NCBI GenBank assembly: GCA_000151295.1
Contig: GG745330.1
Location: 58,840 to 122,839, forward strand
Direction: 5' to 3'
Length of the DNA stretch: 64,000 nt
DNA from: Allomyces macrogynus ATCC 38327
Taxonomy: Eukaryota; Blastocladiomycota; Blastocladiomycetes; Blastocladiales; Blastocladiaceae
In this document: in pieces, positions 12,250 to 23,652 of the stretch
Position numbering within the stretch: the first letter of the stretch is position 1
How the letters are laid out: the number at the start of each line of letters is the position of its first letter
Program-made: the position numbers and the translations under genes
The notes under the pieces: generated by a model
Told to the model about the DNA's origin: nothing
The model's database searches: none
The model's input: only the letters and a program-made list of their open reading frames with translations

Positions 12250-14319
12250 ATGTCCGACTTTCGAGCGCGGTACTTGTCGCGTCGGCGAGGTGCAAACAAA
12301 TTGCTGCACGATGCTGACGGCAATGTCATGTCGTCGACAGGGTCGCGCTCTTCGAGCACCTCCTCGACCCAAAATCGCACTCCGTGCTCGACTTTGAGCG
12401 CATCCGACGACTATGCTACCACGGCATTCCTGAATCGGGCAATATCCGGCAACTATCATGGAAGGTTCGTATCTCTGTCGTCTTTCGCCAGGCCAGAATG
12501 ATAGACGGCTGTTGCAGTCGTGGTCGCTCATCGTTTGACGCCAGGACCAAGCTGCTGCTCAATTTCATTCCTAGCGACACGTCCTCGTGGAAATCTATTG
12601 TCGCGACCAAGCGCTCCATTTACCACGGCTTTGTGCGCGACTTCTGCGACGTCCGGCCGACCGTCGAATACGATACCGCGTCCGCCGAGGACCCACTCGC
12701 CAACAGTGTGTGTACGCGCTCAATTTGTGCCGTGAATTGCCGTGAAAATGATGTGCATTGACGAATTTGGCACTGTCCACCCTGAAATGTAGGACCCGCT
12801 ATCGTCACCGTCGAGCAGCGATTCCATGTCGCCGGGTGCGCGCGTGACGGACTTTGACCCGGCGCTCCTCGACGCAATTGACAAGGACGTGCGACGCACG
12901 CTGCCTTCGCTGTGCGTGGGCCGCTCGTAGCGCCGACCTTGATGTCTCCACGAACTGACCATGCTTCTCCACCTCCCCGCCAGGTCCTTTTTTCATAGCC
13001 AAGTCTTGGAGGCGCCCAATACCGGGCTGCCGCCACGACGGCTATTCTTGCGGTGCACTAGCTCCTATGATCAAAACTTCCACGCCGTCGAACGACTGCT
13101 CTACATTTTCGCCAAGCTCAACCCGGGCATCCAGTACGTGCAGGGCATGTCGTTTGTCGTCTTCCCCGTTTTTTACCTTCTCGCCAACGACAACGACCTC
13201 GACGGGAAGCGTACGTCGCTCGTTCGCCATCTGTGCAAGAACCCAACGGTGCTCAACTGATCCAAGTGCATGACCAACCTAGTCAACGCCGAGGCCGACG
13301 CCTTTTTCCTCTTCCACGAAATCCTATCGGAGTACCGTGACCTCTTCATCGAGTCCATGGACACTGACGCGACCGGAATCAACTCGGCGCTCGCCTCGTT
13401 GCGCGACCGCGTCACGCACCTCGACCCGGACCTTGCGCACGACATGGAAAGCAAGGGCATCACCCCGGCCTTTTTCGCGTTCCGGTGGCTCACGTGCCTG
13501 TGCGCGCAGGAATTCGACCTCCCCGACCTCCTCCGTTTATGGGACTCGGTCTTTGCCGACCGGCAGGCCGCACGCAACCGCGGCGCCAACGAAGCCGAAA
13601 CCGCGTGCCCGGACCCGGTCGCTGACGCACTTGTCGCGGCCACGTCCGGAAATCTCGCGCGGGACTTGAACGAGGATATCGTGCACGTTGACCGCCGCGG
13701 TTTGTTCGTTACAGACTTTCTCGCGGGACTCTTGACGGCGCGCCGCGTCGCGCTGCTGGCAATGCCGTTTGACGAGGCGTTGCAGCTCCTGCAGCGGCGG
13801 CACTCGGACGTGTTTGATGCGGCATTGCGCGCGGCGTACCGGTTCGCCGCGGTCGGGGACAACGTGCCTGTATCACCGCCACCACATCACGCGCACGGGG
13901 TCGTGGCCGCGTACTCTGGCGCGGCGATCGAGGCCGCGGTTGCCGGGTGGACGGCCGTCTGGAAACGGGTCGGGAGTGTGGCGACGAGCGCGGCCGGGTC
14001 CGAAGTTGACGGCGACGAGCACGGCGGCGAAAACGACCACGTGCGCGACTCGACGATGCGCGCGCCGCCGCCGTTGCGCGGGCACACGCGATCGCAAAGC
14101 GAGTCGCCGCCCGTTGCCACCGTGCCGCCAACACCGACGACGACGGCGCGTGGGCATGGACGGCACTCGAGTCTTGGATCGATGAGCGGGATGATGTGGA
14201 ACCGGCTCAAGAACGTGCGGTCGTCGATCACGACGATTCCGGCGTCGCCGACGCTCGATGCGGTCGCGGGGCCTGCCGGTGCGGGTGGGGGCGTGTCGTT
14301 GCCAGCGCCTGAGGTGTAG
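12250..14319 (+). CDS. TBC1D13: TBC domain Rab GTPase-activating protein (TBC1D13-like)
   Basis: TBC1D13 proteins switch off Rab GTPases (Rab35 in mammals) in endosomal traffic. Six exons join in frame: 12250-12269, 12341-12464, 12552-12707, 12793-12911, 12984-13210 and 13283-14319, giving 560 residues. All introns are GT-AG, 71-87 nt. The protein starts MSDFRARVALFEHLL, then RIRRLCYHGIPESGNIRQLSW. The arginine finger lies in AIDKDVRRT (Arg134 or 135) and the glutamine finger in YVQGM (Gln193), so both catalytic residues are present. HAVERLLYIFAKLNPGI and PAFFAFRWLTCLCAQEFDLPD match the family closely. After about residue 400 the tail is Ala/Thr/Arg-rich and poorly conserved. Exon ends were read by eye but keep phase throughout. 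Confidence 0.9.
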
Positions 14320-14405
14320 GAGGAAGATGGATGGAGAGCGCGTGGTGGGGAGAGCGCTGAGGATATAATTCGAAATAGGCAATTGACAATATCATGCTGG
14401 TTGTT

Positions 14406-15833
14406 TCACTCGGTTCGCCTGCGCTTGCGATCGCGCAGGTCGGCAAAGAACGAATCAATGTCGTCTTTGGTCACGACGCGGCCCTGCTCGGCAAACGTGC
14501 GCAGGTAGTCTTTGAGGTTGGAACTGAGCGACGAGGGATAAGGGGTGTTAGTGGATGGTTTCGGCCGAGGAGCAGGTGAGCGCGAGCATCTCGTACCTCA
14601 ACGTGGCCATGGCGAGCACGCCCTCGTTGGCCTTGACGCGGTCCACCGACGCGAGCATCTCCATGCCCGACTCGTAGAGCGGCTTGGCCGCGTCCTCGTC
14701 CTCCTCTGGCCGGTGCACCTCCTCCTCGGCGAGGAGGTACGGCATTTTCTTGCTCTTCGCAAACTCGGTGCACTGTACGCATGCGAATGGTCAGCCATCC
14801 ATTCACGGAGCACGAAGCTTACGCAAAGACGCACCTCGGTGCACTGGCACATGTGCTTCCTCCACTCGTCGGGCAAGTAGAGCGGCTGCGGCAGATCACC
14901 CGTCGACCTTTCGGCTGGATTGCCGTGACCGCTCAAGCAAACCAGAGCCGTTGCGGTTCCTGCAGTTGTCGCAGCAACCGCAGTCGTATCGGCGGCCGCG
15001 GAGCTGGCTGGCGTCGTGTCTGTGGTCACGACGTCGATGGCAGCGTTGCGCACCTCGTCGAGCGGTTCGAGCCGCGCAAGGAACGCGTGGTCGCGCACGC
15101 ATCCTTGGCAAATCAAGTCAGAAAAGGCGTCGGCATCGGGCATCTGGAGAGACGGAGGTTAACAGTGCTCGAGAACACTCACAGGGGCCGGAGCGCCCAG
15201 AACATACGTTGGACAGGCAATGATCGTGGAACCTACGCACGACCACCAGCATATTCGCATTCAGTTCACGCCACACTACAAGAACCTTCTCCACCCAAAG
15301 CAAACATACCAATCCTGGCACACCAAACACTGATACATGACCCCTTGCTCCTGGTCCGGGTCGTACTCGGTATCGCACGAGCAGTACCGCCGCTCGAAGT
15401 TGTGGTTGTAGCGGTTCTCTTCATTGGCGTGCCCAATCTGCTTGGGCTGCAACGTGCACTTGCGCGGCAACCGCGCCGTCCCGCAATCGCAGCGAAAATC
15501 GCGCTTGACAAAGAGCTCGGCAATCTCGTGGCTCCCGTGGCACTGCAAACCATTGACTGCCGTCAGTATCGACGGCGTCCCTACGCGTTTACGGCCTCGT
15601 CGCCTCGTAAAACACACCATAATATGGCACGAATAGCACATCCCAGCCGGTTCGGTGCCGGGCGGCGTGCACGTCAGGCACGCGTAGACTTGCTGGCTGA
15701 TGTAGCCCTTGTCAAACCAGCAGCAGTCGGTCTTTCCCGAAAACACCTTGGCCGCCTCGCGTTCTTGTTCGAGCTCGCGCTCAAGCACGTCGACAGCCGT
15801 GACCGTGTCGTCGTTGGTGGTCGTGGGATCCAT
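14406..15833 (-). CDS. UBR7: UBR7-type E3 ligase (UBR box and PHD)
   Basis: UBR7 is an N-recognin-like ubiquitin ligase, reported to act on histone H2B. It has a UBR zinc box followed by an atypical PHD finger. The ATG at 15833 begins MDPTTTNDD, then an acidic DVLERELEQEREA segment. The UBR box shows CLTCTPPGTEPAGMCYSC, an intron near 15550-15620, and LQCHGSHEIAELFVKRDFRCDCG. The PHD reads RYCSCDTEYD and YQCLVCQDWY. Later exons give ICQGCVRDHAFL and the C-terminus LKDYLRTFAEQGRVVTKDDI ending in a basic tail at 14406, as in human UBR7. The linker between PHD and C-terminus is Ala/Thr-rich. Exon borders were only partly resolved. Confidence 0.9.
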
Positions 15834-16254
15834 AATCTCTCGAATTGCTGGTCGGATTGGGCGCGGCGAGTTGAATGCGGCAAGTCGCTTGCGCTTGGAG
15901 ACTTGAATCTGTCGTGAAGCCCGAAATGATCGCAGATCACCAGCCGACTCCGCGCGTGTTCTTTGCGGTTGACGAGAATCGAGAGCTGCTGCTGTGACTC
16001 GACAGTGTCCAGTTCGCTGGTCCTCATCACTCCAGCACCCTCCAGCACCGGGAACCAAAATGATTGCAAGGGATTGCGAGTCGCCATCCAGGCACGTTAG
16101 AGCATGATGGCCGTCTGGCGAAAAATCAGTCTCCGCGGCCCCGCGGTTGTCCACCAGTTTACATCGACGAAAGCGTGCGCTGCTGGGTTCAAAAAGAGAT
16201 CATACAGAAGGTATATTTTGCAGTTTGAAACGGTGCACCGAAAAGGCAGAATCT
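15834..16254. other. Intergenic between UBR7 and ceramidase
   Basis: About 420 bp upstream of UBR7 and downstream of the ceramidase, both on the minus strand. No gene, repeat or recognisable signal seen. Confidence 0.5.
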
Positions 16255-17438
16255 CTACGCAATGGCCGGCAAGCACGACGGCAACGGGTGGTAGCGGCGG
16301 TGGACAAGGATGGTTTCTTCGAGGCCGAAATAGAGCGAGAGCCCACCAAACAGATGCCATCTATGATGCAAGCGCGTCAGTCTCTGCCAGTTTCTCTCCC
16401 AGAACAAAGCTCACAGGCGTACAGTGGGTGCAACGGAGCAACCTTCTTCCGGTCGAGCAAAAAGCACGCAATCCCGGCCAACCCAAACGCGAGGGCCAGG
16501 TACTCGTCGAGGTCGAGGCTTGCCGCAAAATTGAGCGGGAACACGGTTCCCATGAGCAGCAGCGCTGGCTTGGCCGTGGCCTCCCACGTCCACAGAAACG
16601 CACCGGCCGTCGCTGCCGTGACCACACCTGCGGCCCACACTGGATCAATGTGCGGGACGTGGTGGTGCAGTGCAGCGAGCCATCGTCCAGCAGTCGCGAC
16701 GGTGGACGGCAAGGAAGACGCGGTTCGTGAAGGCGCCGCGGCAAGCAGGGTCGTGGATCCAGCCGACGCGTGGACAGACACGGGCGTCGCAGCTGGAATT
16801 GGGGCCAGCCATGTCGTGACGGGCCCGAGCACGACGCGTTCGATCCATTGCTGCACGGATTCGACGACTTCGGTGCCAGTTGTTGGTGGCGGGGCGAGAG
16901 CTGCGGACCCGTGCGCGTGCTTGGCGCCAGCCCACACGAGCGCCATCGTGTGCACGTAGAATGCTGTCACGGCAACGCAGGCGTCGCACGTCGAGAGCAC
17001 GCGCACGAGCGTGGCGTGGTAGAGGGTCGAGGCAATCGCGGCGAGTACCGACAGGGCAATCGCGAGTTCGGTCATGACCGGAAACCGCGCCCAATGCGGT
17101 GCGACCGCATGGTCGGCCGGCGGATGCGTGCTTGCGGTCGCGGGCCACTCGCACTCGACGGGATCGTAGCGGTGCGTGTAATAGAGAAGCAGAGGCAGTG
17201 CAAAGAAGAGCGACGTGATCGTGCAGTAGAATTCGGCGACGAGCGGGTGCGTCGCGTACTTGACCTCGAGCGTCGTAACGGTTGCCGGCGCGAGCAGGCG
17301 CTCACGGAGCGACTTGGGCGTAGCGTTGGGCGTCGCGGTTGTCCTTGCTTTCGCAACGTCCGGATCTTTACATGTTGGACTGGATGTGGACGAAGCCGAG
17401 CTGCCAGGCGGGCAGGGACACGCTGACAGCTTGGGCAT
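16255..17438 (-). CDS. Alkaline ceramidase (ACER/YDC1 family)
   Basis: Alkaline ceramidases are multi-span ER/Golgi membrane hydrolases that split ceramides into sphingoid base and fatty acid using a Zn site. Exons 16423-17438 and 16255-16360 join across a 62-nt intron. The main exon gives HPLVAEFYCTITSLFFALPL (TM1 region), STLYHATLVRVLSTCDA with the metal His and the Asp, and several hydrophobic spans. The joined last exon supplies LHPLWHLFGGLSLYFGLE, which holds the remaining His pair (HxxWH). Without splicing, the frame would end in a short tail lacking this pair. The DWCE box normally at the N-terminus is weak here (TLEVKY keeps the Glu). An Ala/Thr/Pro-rich loop is inserted mid-protein. 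Start: first in-frame ATG at 17438. Confidence 0.8.
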
Positions 17439-17824
17439 GTTGAACGGCGCGGTGAGCAATCTTGGCACTGTGCTTGCTTGGGTGGACTGCGCTGGTTACG
17501 GGCTGCCGTGGTCGGCGATAAAGACTTGGACAGTTGAGACGACGGGATTTCCCAGACGGCAAGGTCCCAGGGACGGGAGAGTGTGGGTGGAGGGCGAGAA
17601 AGCAGGGCATTGGGGGGTTGATGGTCGCCGTGGCGCGAGATGAGAATGGCGACGATCGAAAGTGGGCGGAAATGCTCGAATGGGGGCGAAAGGGAGCGAA
17701 AGCGGACCGTAAAGACTGCGAACCGAACCACTTCCACCACGCGGCACGCCTGCGCCAAACTTGATAGATGATCCTCTCCTGATCCCCGGCCGCACCTCAC
17801 AAGTTCGGAAATTCGACCACCGAC
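17439..17824. other. Divergent intergenic region ceramidase / methyltransferase
   Basis: 386 bp between two diverging start codons, GC-rich. It must contain both promoters; no motif was assigned. Confidence 0.5.
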
Positions 17825-18583
17825 ATGGCCGCGCCGTACTCGCTCCACGTCGGAGCGCACTCGCTGCAAATTGCTGAGCTCACCGACACTCACCACCACG
17901 GCACCACCGTCTGGCCCGCGGGTGAAACACTCTGCTTCTACTTTCGCGACCTTGCCGCCAAATCCATCAATGGCCTCGCCGGCAAGCGTGTCCTCGAGCT
18001 CGGATCGGGCACCGGCATCCTCGCAATCTACTTGGCGCTCCTCGGCGCCGCCGTGGTCGCCACCGACCAGGACGTGCCGGTCATTCTCGACAATTTGCGC
18101 GCCAATGTCGATCGCAACCGCCCAAGTGCTCTGACGGGCACAGGAGCAACAAGTTACGATATTATCATTGCTGCGCACAACTGGGGAACGACACCGGGCC
18201 CGGCCCTCGACCGGCTCGCACGCTTACCGGCCTCGTCGTGGGCATCTGGCATCGACAACGATTTGTCGACGGCAGGCTTGCAGTCGATGCCGTGGGACTA
18301 TATCATTGCCGCCGACTGTATTTATACCCTGGAACCGCTACCGCTCCTGCTGCAGAGCATCGACTGCCTGGTCGGATCGGGACCCTCCAAGACGGTCGTC
18401 CTGGTGGCCATGGAGCGCCGCGACCCGCTCGTGTCGGACCAGTTTGTGGGGCAGAGTAAAGCGCTTGATTTTGTCGTGGCCAAGGTGCCGCGGTCCAAGC
18501 TCAACAAGGATGTAGCGCACGAGTCGATGGAGGTGTACAAACTGACTCGTCGCGCTGGCAAGCGTGCCACCGCGACAATCTGA
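17825..18583 (+). CDS. METTL21-family protein lysine methyltransferase
   Basis: A single-exon SAM-dependent methyltransferase of 252 residues. Members of this family methylate lysines on chaperones and elongation factors. The N-terminus has GTTVWPAGETLCFYF, typical of METTL21/EFM proteins. Motif I is VLELGSGTGILAIYLALLGA (about residues 56-75), followed by VVATDQDVPVILDNLRANV. The motif after strand 4 is WDYIIAADCIYTLEPLPLLL, the family's D-Y-hydrophobic substrate-site region. The C-terminus ends in a short basic tail. The stretch around residues 105-150 is longer than usual. Which substrate it modifies cannot be read from the sequence; EFM6 or METTL21 are the nearest guesses. It ends about 115 bp from the stop of the convergent neighbour. 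Confidence 0.82.
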   Translation: MAAPYSLHVGAHSLQIAELTDTHHHGTTVWPAGETLCFYFRDLAAKSINGLAGKRVLELGSGTGILAIYLALLGAAVVATDQDVPVILDNLRANVDRNRPSALTGTGATSYDIIIAAHNWGTTPGPALDRLARLPASSWASGIDNDLSTAGLQSMPWDYIIAADCIYTLEPLPLLLQSIDCLVGSGPSKTVVLVAMERRDPLVSDQFVGQSKALDFVVAKVPRSKLNKDVAHESMEVYKLTRRAGKRATATI

Positions 18584-18700
18584 ATCTCTGATGCTCGCAA
18601 AATATACATTGGCCGGGCGTGAAGAAGACAGTTGGGTTGGCAAGAGACGATTTCTATGTACAATCAGAGGGAATCCAGCACGCCCACAAGCGACTCTTGC

Positions 18701-19345
18701 TCATTCGAAATCCGGGTCGTCGGCCGGGTTGTGAGCCACGACAAACTTGCCCTTGCGCTTGCCCATCCACGTCTCATGGACAATGCGCTTTGTCCTGTTC
18801 TTCAAGTAGATTGGCGTCGGGTTGTGCTGCTCGGCCAGAGCAGCCAGCACCTTGGCGCGTGCTTCTTGCTCCTTGGCCTTGTAGGCGTGCATCTTGGATT
18901 TCTTGGTCAACCTGCGCGACTCGAGCAGCGACTGCATGCGGTAGTAGGCCAGGTTCTTGTCAGCGCGCGCCTCGGCGTCGCGTTGTGCGTCCTCGTCAAA
19001 CGTTTCTAGGTGGAGAGATGCAGCGCATTAGCATCGGTGCATCGTGCGCCGTGATTGCTGGCCATTAAGCCGAATGGACTTACCCAAAACGCCCTCCTCG
19101 GACACGGGCAGCACGGCGCCCGACCGCGAAACGAGCGGCACCAACTTGGCGCCGCCCGTGAGCCCTTGGTCGGCGCGGTCCTTGCGGTGGTTTTTCTTGA
19201 TGCGGTCCTTGACCTTGCCAATGCCCTTTTTCGCGACGGGGATCTTGAACGAGGGCGCAGCAATGGATGCTGTAGCGGCCGACCCGTTCGCTTTGGCGGG
19301 CTTGAGCTGCGCAGCGAGTTGCTGCTTGAGGAGTTTTTCGGACAT
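18701..19345 (-). CDS. Unrecognised small basic coiled-coil protein
   Basis: Exons 19084-19345 and 18701-19005 join across a 78-nt GTAAGT...CTAG intron to a 188-residue protein. The N-terminal half is Ala/Lys-rich with KKGIGKVKDRIKKNHRKDR. The middle has GGAKLVPLVSRSGAVLPVSE. The second half is a charged helix (DEDAQRDAEARADKNLAYYR, then RRLTKKSKMHAYKAKEQEAR), and the end is KNRTKRIVHETWMGKRKGKF before an acidic PADDPDFE tail. The basic content suggests a nucleolar or RNA-binding role, but that is a guess. I do not recognise the family. The clean splice, conserved-looking blocks and stop make it a real gene. Confidence 0.7.
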
Positions 19346-19882
19346 GACTGGTGTCGCGCGCTCGGGGTGGATGCAGTGCAGGTGGTGGCTGCCTTGGTTG
19401 GTGCTGATGCTGTTCTTGAGCTTGTCGCTGCTGTGCGTCTCGTGCTCGCGCGCAACGACGACAGCCGCGCGATTGCATGGTGGCACGGCGCGGTCAGTGC
19501 GCGAAGGTCATGCCGACGCACGTGGGGTGTTGCTGGGAGCGTCGCCGCCCAAGTCACCGTGATGTCAAGCGTTCCACCGCGGCGAAAGCGATCAACTTCC
19601 GTTTCACATGGCCCGGTTTCGCCCCCAGTCCGTCTGGCCGGCACGACACACGCCCGCGACGCGTTTGCAAATTTTTTCACCACCTCGTGGTCGTCGCTGC
19701 CGGGGTCGCCGCTCAACGCCGACGCGCCGGCTTCCCGCTAACGACCCCCGCAATCCAGCACAGCAGCAGCCGACTTCTCCACCACCAGCGCTGCAGCGAC
19801 CGGCAACGACGCTCCGACGACCCGCCAGCAGCTGCACGCCGACGCGCCCGTGGATCACGCGCGCCCGACCATCCCTGCCGCC
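19346..19882. other. Divergent intergenic region before the ABCD gene
   Basis: About 540 bp between the start of the basic protein (minus) and the first ABCD ATG (plus). Proline/alanine-rich open frames run through it on both strands, as expected for high-GC DNA. No gene supported. Confidence 0.45.
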
Positions 19883-22642
19883 ATGCCCGGCCGTCCGCAC
19901 CAGGGCGCTGCCCTGCAGTCGGTGCTCATGGCTGCGTCGCGGTTCCCCGTCAAGCGCACTATTGCCGTCGCCGTCCTGCTCGCCGTGTTCGCACAGGCGC
20001 GCCGTATTCTCGCGGCACGGCACGCTGCCAAGGCAAATCCGGCCGCTGCTGCTGCGTCGACCGCTGCTGCTGCTCCGACAGCGCGCGCGGGTAAGCGCAA
20101 GCAAGACGTACGAAAAAAAATCCAGAGCTCTGATCACGTTCCGTGACGGTGGAGACTGATCGCCTGGCGTGCGGCTGTCTAGGTCGATGCCGTGTTCTTG
20201 CGTCGGCTGCGCCGGCTGCTCAAGATTTGCATTCCGTCGCTGCACTGCAAGGAGGCCGTGCTCGTCGTGCTCCACTCGACGTTCCTCGTGTTGCGCACGA
20301 TCCTGTCGGTCTATGTCGCGGCGCTCGACGGCCACATTGTCTCTGCGCTCGTGCAGGGCAAGGCCAAGGCGTTCCTCAAGGGCCTGCTCATGTGGATGGC
20401 CGTGGCCGTGCCCGCGACCTACACCAATTCGATGGTACGCTTGTCTCGTTCTTGGCGTGGTGGACCACGCGTTGTGCGTCGTGTTCTTGCGACTGACCAA
20501 GCACCCGCAATGCCACCAGCTCGCCTTCCTGCAATCCAAGATGGCGCTGGCCTTCCGCACGCGGCTCACCGACTACGTGACGGAAAAGTACCTGTCGAGC
20601 GCGACTTTCTACCGGCTGACCAACCTCGATGACCGCATCGCGAGCCCGGCGCAACTCATCACCGTCGACATCCCCAAATTCTGCACGTCCTTGACGGAAC
20701 TCTACTCGAACCTGGCCAAACCGATCCTCGACGTTGTGCTCTACAACATCCAGCTCGCACAATCGGTTGGCGGCAACGTGCTACTCGCTGGCAGTTTTGT
20801 CATCCACGTCTCGGCGCAACTCTTGCGACTCGTGACCCCCGCATTCGGGAAAATGGTTGCCGAGGAGGGGCGGCTCGAGGGCGACTTGCGGTTCCGACAC
20901 TCGCGGCTGCTCGAAAACGCCGAGGAAATCGCGTTTTACGGCGGCGAGGACCGCGAGCGGCACATTCTCGAGTCGTCCTACCTGGCCTTGATTCGCCACG
21001 TCAACTCGATTTTCCGGACCCGCGTCTGGTTCAATATGGTTGAGGACTGGGTCATCAAGTACTTTTGGGGCGCGACGGGGCTCATTATCTGCTCGGGCCC
21101 CGTGTTCTTGCCGCGCACGCAGCCGCCCAAGCGCCGCCTGTCGGACCGGATCGCGGGCGAGACTCTGGCGACGACCGGATCGGATAACGCGCTCGGGTCG
21201 CGCACGCAGGACTTTGTCACGAACCGCCGGCTGCTTTTGTCGTCGAGCGACGCGTTTGGCCGGTTGATGTACTCGTACAAGGAACTGTCGGAACTGTCGG
21301 GCCATGTCGCGCGCGTGAGTGAGTTGCTCGACACGCTCGACGATGTCATGGCGGGGACGTACCGCAAGCAACTCGTGGGGTCGACCAAGGCGCAGGTCGC
21401 CAAGCGCGGGCTCGGCGCGTCGACTGGCGCGAGCAGTGATGCGCCGGCGATGGACAAGGCGACACTGCTCGCGTCGCGCGGGCAGGTGATTGAGGCCGGG
21501 CACATCGCGTTCGACAGGGTCCCGATCGTCTCGCCGAATGGCGACGTGCTCGTCGCCGAGCTCACGTTCCACGTGCACCCGGGCATGCACTTGCTGATTG
21601 TTGGCCCAAACGGGTGCGGCAAGGTGCGTGTCTGTCGCCCTCGATCCTCACTGCCGAGTGCCGTTCCTGACCGATTCTCCCTCAATGTAGAGCTCCATGT
21701 TCCGCATTCTCGGCGGTCTCTGGCCCGTCTACGGTGGCACCGTGCACAAGCCGCCGTCGTCCGAGATCTTCTACATCCCGCAGCGGCCGTACCTGTGCGC
21801 CGGCACGCTGCGCGACCAGGTGATTTACCCACACACGATCGCCGACATGCACGCGCGTGGGGTCACGGACGCCGACTTGGCCGCGATTCTCGACGTGTTG
21901 CAGATTGGCCACTTGGTGGGCAGAGAGGGCGGGTGGGATGCCGAAAAGGAGTGGTCTACGGCGCTGGCAGGAGGCGACAAGCAGCGGGTACGTGGTTTTG
22001 GCGAGTGACGTGCCTCGAGAAGAGCGGTTGCTGACCGGTTTGCTTTCGGTATGTGCGTAGATTGCGGCGGCGCGACTGTTCTACCACAAGCCAAAGTATG
22101 TTGTGTTTGCTCGCTTTATCCTCTCCACCATCGGATCCTTCACTCACGCGTTTGTTCACCGTTGTCCAGGTTCGCGATCATGGACGAGGTTCGATTTCCT
22201 GCTCTCTCTTGCGTTCACAACCTCTCGCGTGCGAATCGCTCACATTCTGCCCCTTACAGTGCACGTCGTCAGTGTCCATGGACATTGAACGCATTATGGT
22301 CCGTCCTCCCCTCCTCTACCGCTTCGTACCGCTTCCGAAACTCACCGTCCCCACGCGCACCCCCGCTAGTACACGCACGCGACGCAGCTCGGCATCAGCA
22401 TGCTGACGGTCAGCCACCGCGCGTCGCTGTGGGTCTACCATTCGCACATCTTGCAGTACGACGGCATGGGCGGGTATGTGTTTGGCCCGCTCAATGCCGA
22501 GGAGCGGCTGGCGTTGCAAGAGGAGAAGCAGCGGCTCGAAATCTTGCTGCAAGACGAGGCCAAGATCAAGGACCGGCTCCAGGAACTGCGCAGCGTGCGC
22601 GATGAGCGGCGCGCGTCGCTCGCGTCGTTGTCGGCACCGTGA
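19883..22642 (+). CDS. ABCD-family peroxisomal acyl-CoA ABC half-transporter
   Basis: ABCD half-transporters dimerise in the peroxisome membrane and import very-long-chain acyl-CoAs (human ABCD1/ALDP; yeast PXA1/PXA2). Eight exons join in phase: 19883-20107, 20183-20434, 20520-21623, 21691-21987, 22061-22095, 22170-22188, 22260-22298, 22370-22642, giving 747 residues (human ABCD1 745). Landmarks: [18 protein letters not shown], the EAA-like [17 protein letters not shown], Walker A GPNGCGKSS (split by an intron after GCGK), [13 protein letters not shown], the signature ALAGGDKQR where the family usually has LSGGEKQR, Walker B FAIMDECTSAVS built from a 19-nt exon, and the H-loop [10 protein letters not shown] coiled-coil tail follows. 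GTG at 19850 is in frame upstream, but ATG 19883 is the first ATG. PXA1 versus PXA2 type is undecided. Confidence 0.92.
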
Positions 22643-22903
22643 TGCGATGAATGGGGAAGGGATGAAAGAAACCCGCGGCGGGTTTGTGTTTGGGGATTCC
22701 GCGGAAGTTTTGGGTGGAATGATTCATTGGCATTGTTTGTGGGCGGTTGGAGGAGAGACCGGATGGGTGGATGTCAACATGGTCTCGGATTGTCTTTTCT
22801 TTTCCGGTTGACTGGGAATGGGGGTGTGGCAAGGCAAGTGCGGGCAACCAGGAAAAATCCTCTGTGTCTAGAATGTAATCCGACCGACCGAGCGTTCCAG
22901 GTG

Positions 22904-23652
22904 CTAAACGAAAGCAAATTCGCGCAACGTGAGTGAACCGTTCAACGGTTTGGCAATCGGAAAAAAGCGCCAACGGACCGGCGCACCATCCATGAACGCG
23001 AGCCAGTCGCTCTCGGTCGTCGGGAGCAGACCCATCTGCTGGCACTTGTAGAGCGCGAGGAGCACGTTGGCGAGCTGCAGGCCGACAAATGCAAGCTTGG
23101 GCAGCGTCAAGTCGACGTCGCCCGACCGCTCGAGCGGCAGGAATACTATGGAGGAGTTCCGGTCCGTCACGTCCGTTTGGCACCGCGCGCGCGCAAAGTG
23201 ACTCGGCGGTCGAGCGTACCCTTGTTGACGCCCATGAGCGACTTGATCGGGTTCCAGAACATCATGACCGTGAAGAAAATGGAAAAGATTTGCAGCGAGT
23301 TGCCCGTCATGTACATCATGATCAGGTTCATCGGAATCGACTTGGCGCCCGAGTAGGCGAGGTCCCACGCTTTCTGTATTGGGTGGAGGGAGAGAATGCG
23401 CGTCAGTGGTCGTGCTTGGCGGTGGGACGGTGGGAAGTACACAGAGACCTTGGTGCGCAGCTCGCGTTTCTTTTCCTCGTCCTTGGCGGCCTTGGCGGCG
23501 GATTTCTGGGTGATCACAGCATGTGAGCTTCACAAATAATGATCATCGTGTCGAACGAGAAGGGAGCGCACCTGGACGCCCGTCGACCGCGGTCCGGTCC
23601 ACGTCAAGGTGCCAAGCGCGAACCCGGGTGGGGGCGCAATGGATTTACCCAT
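22904..23652 (-). CDS. EMC4: ER membrane complex subunit 4
   Basis: EMC4 is a subunit of the ER membrane protein complex, an insertase for tail-anchored and multi-pass proteins. The ATG at 23652 begins MGKSIAPPPGFALGTLTW. After an intron, a basic KSAAKAAKDEEKKREL segment follows. A third exon gives KAWDLAYSGAKSIPMNLIMM and YMTGNSLQIFSIFFTVMMFW, the EMC4 signature with two membrane spans. The last exon contains VLLALYKCQQMGLLPTTESD and WLAFMD, matching the human YKCQSMGLLPTHASDWLAF. At least three introns. The C-terminus (about 22 residues after WLAFMD) is longer than in human. Exon borders read only approximately. Confidence 0.92.
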
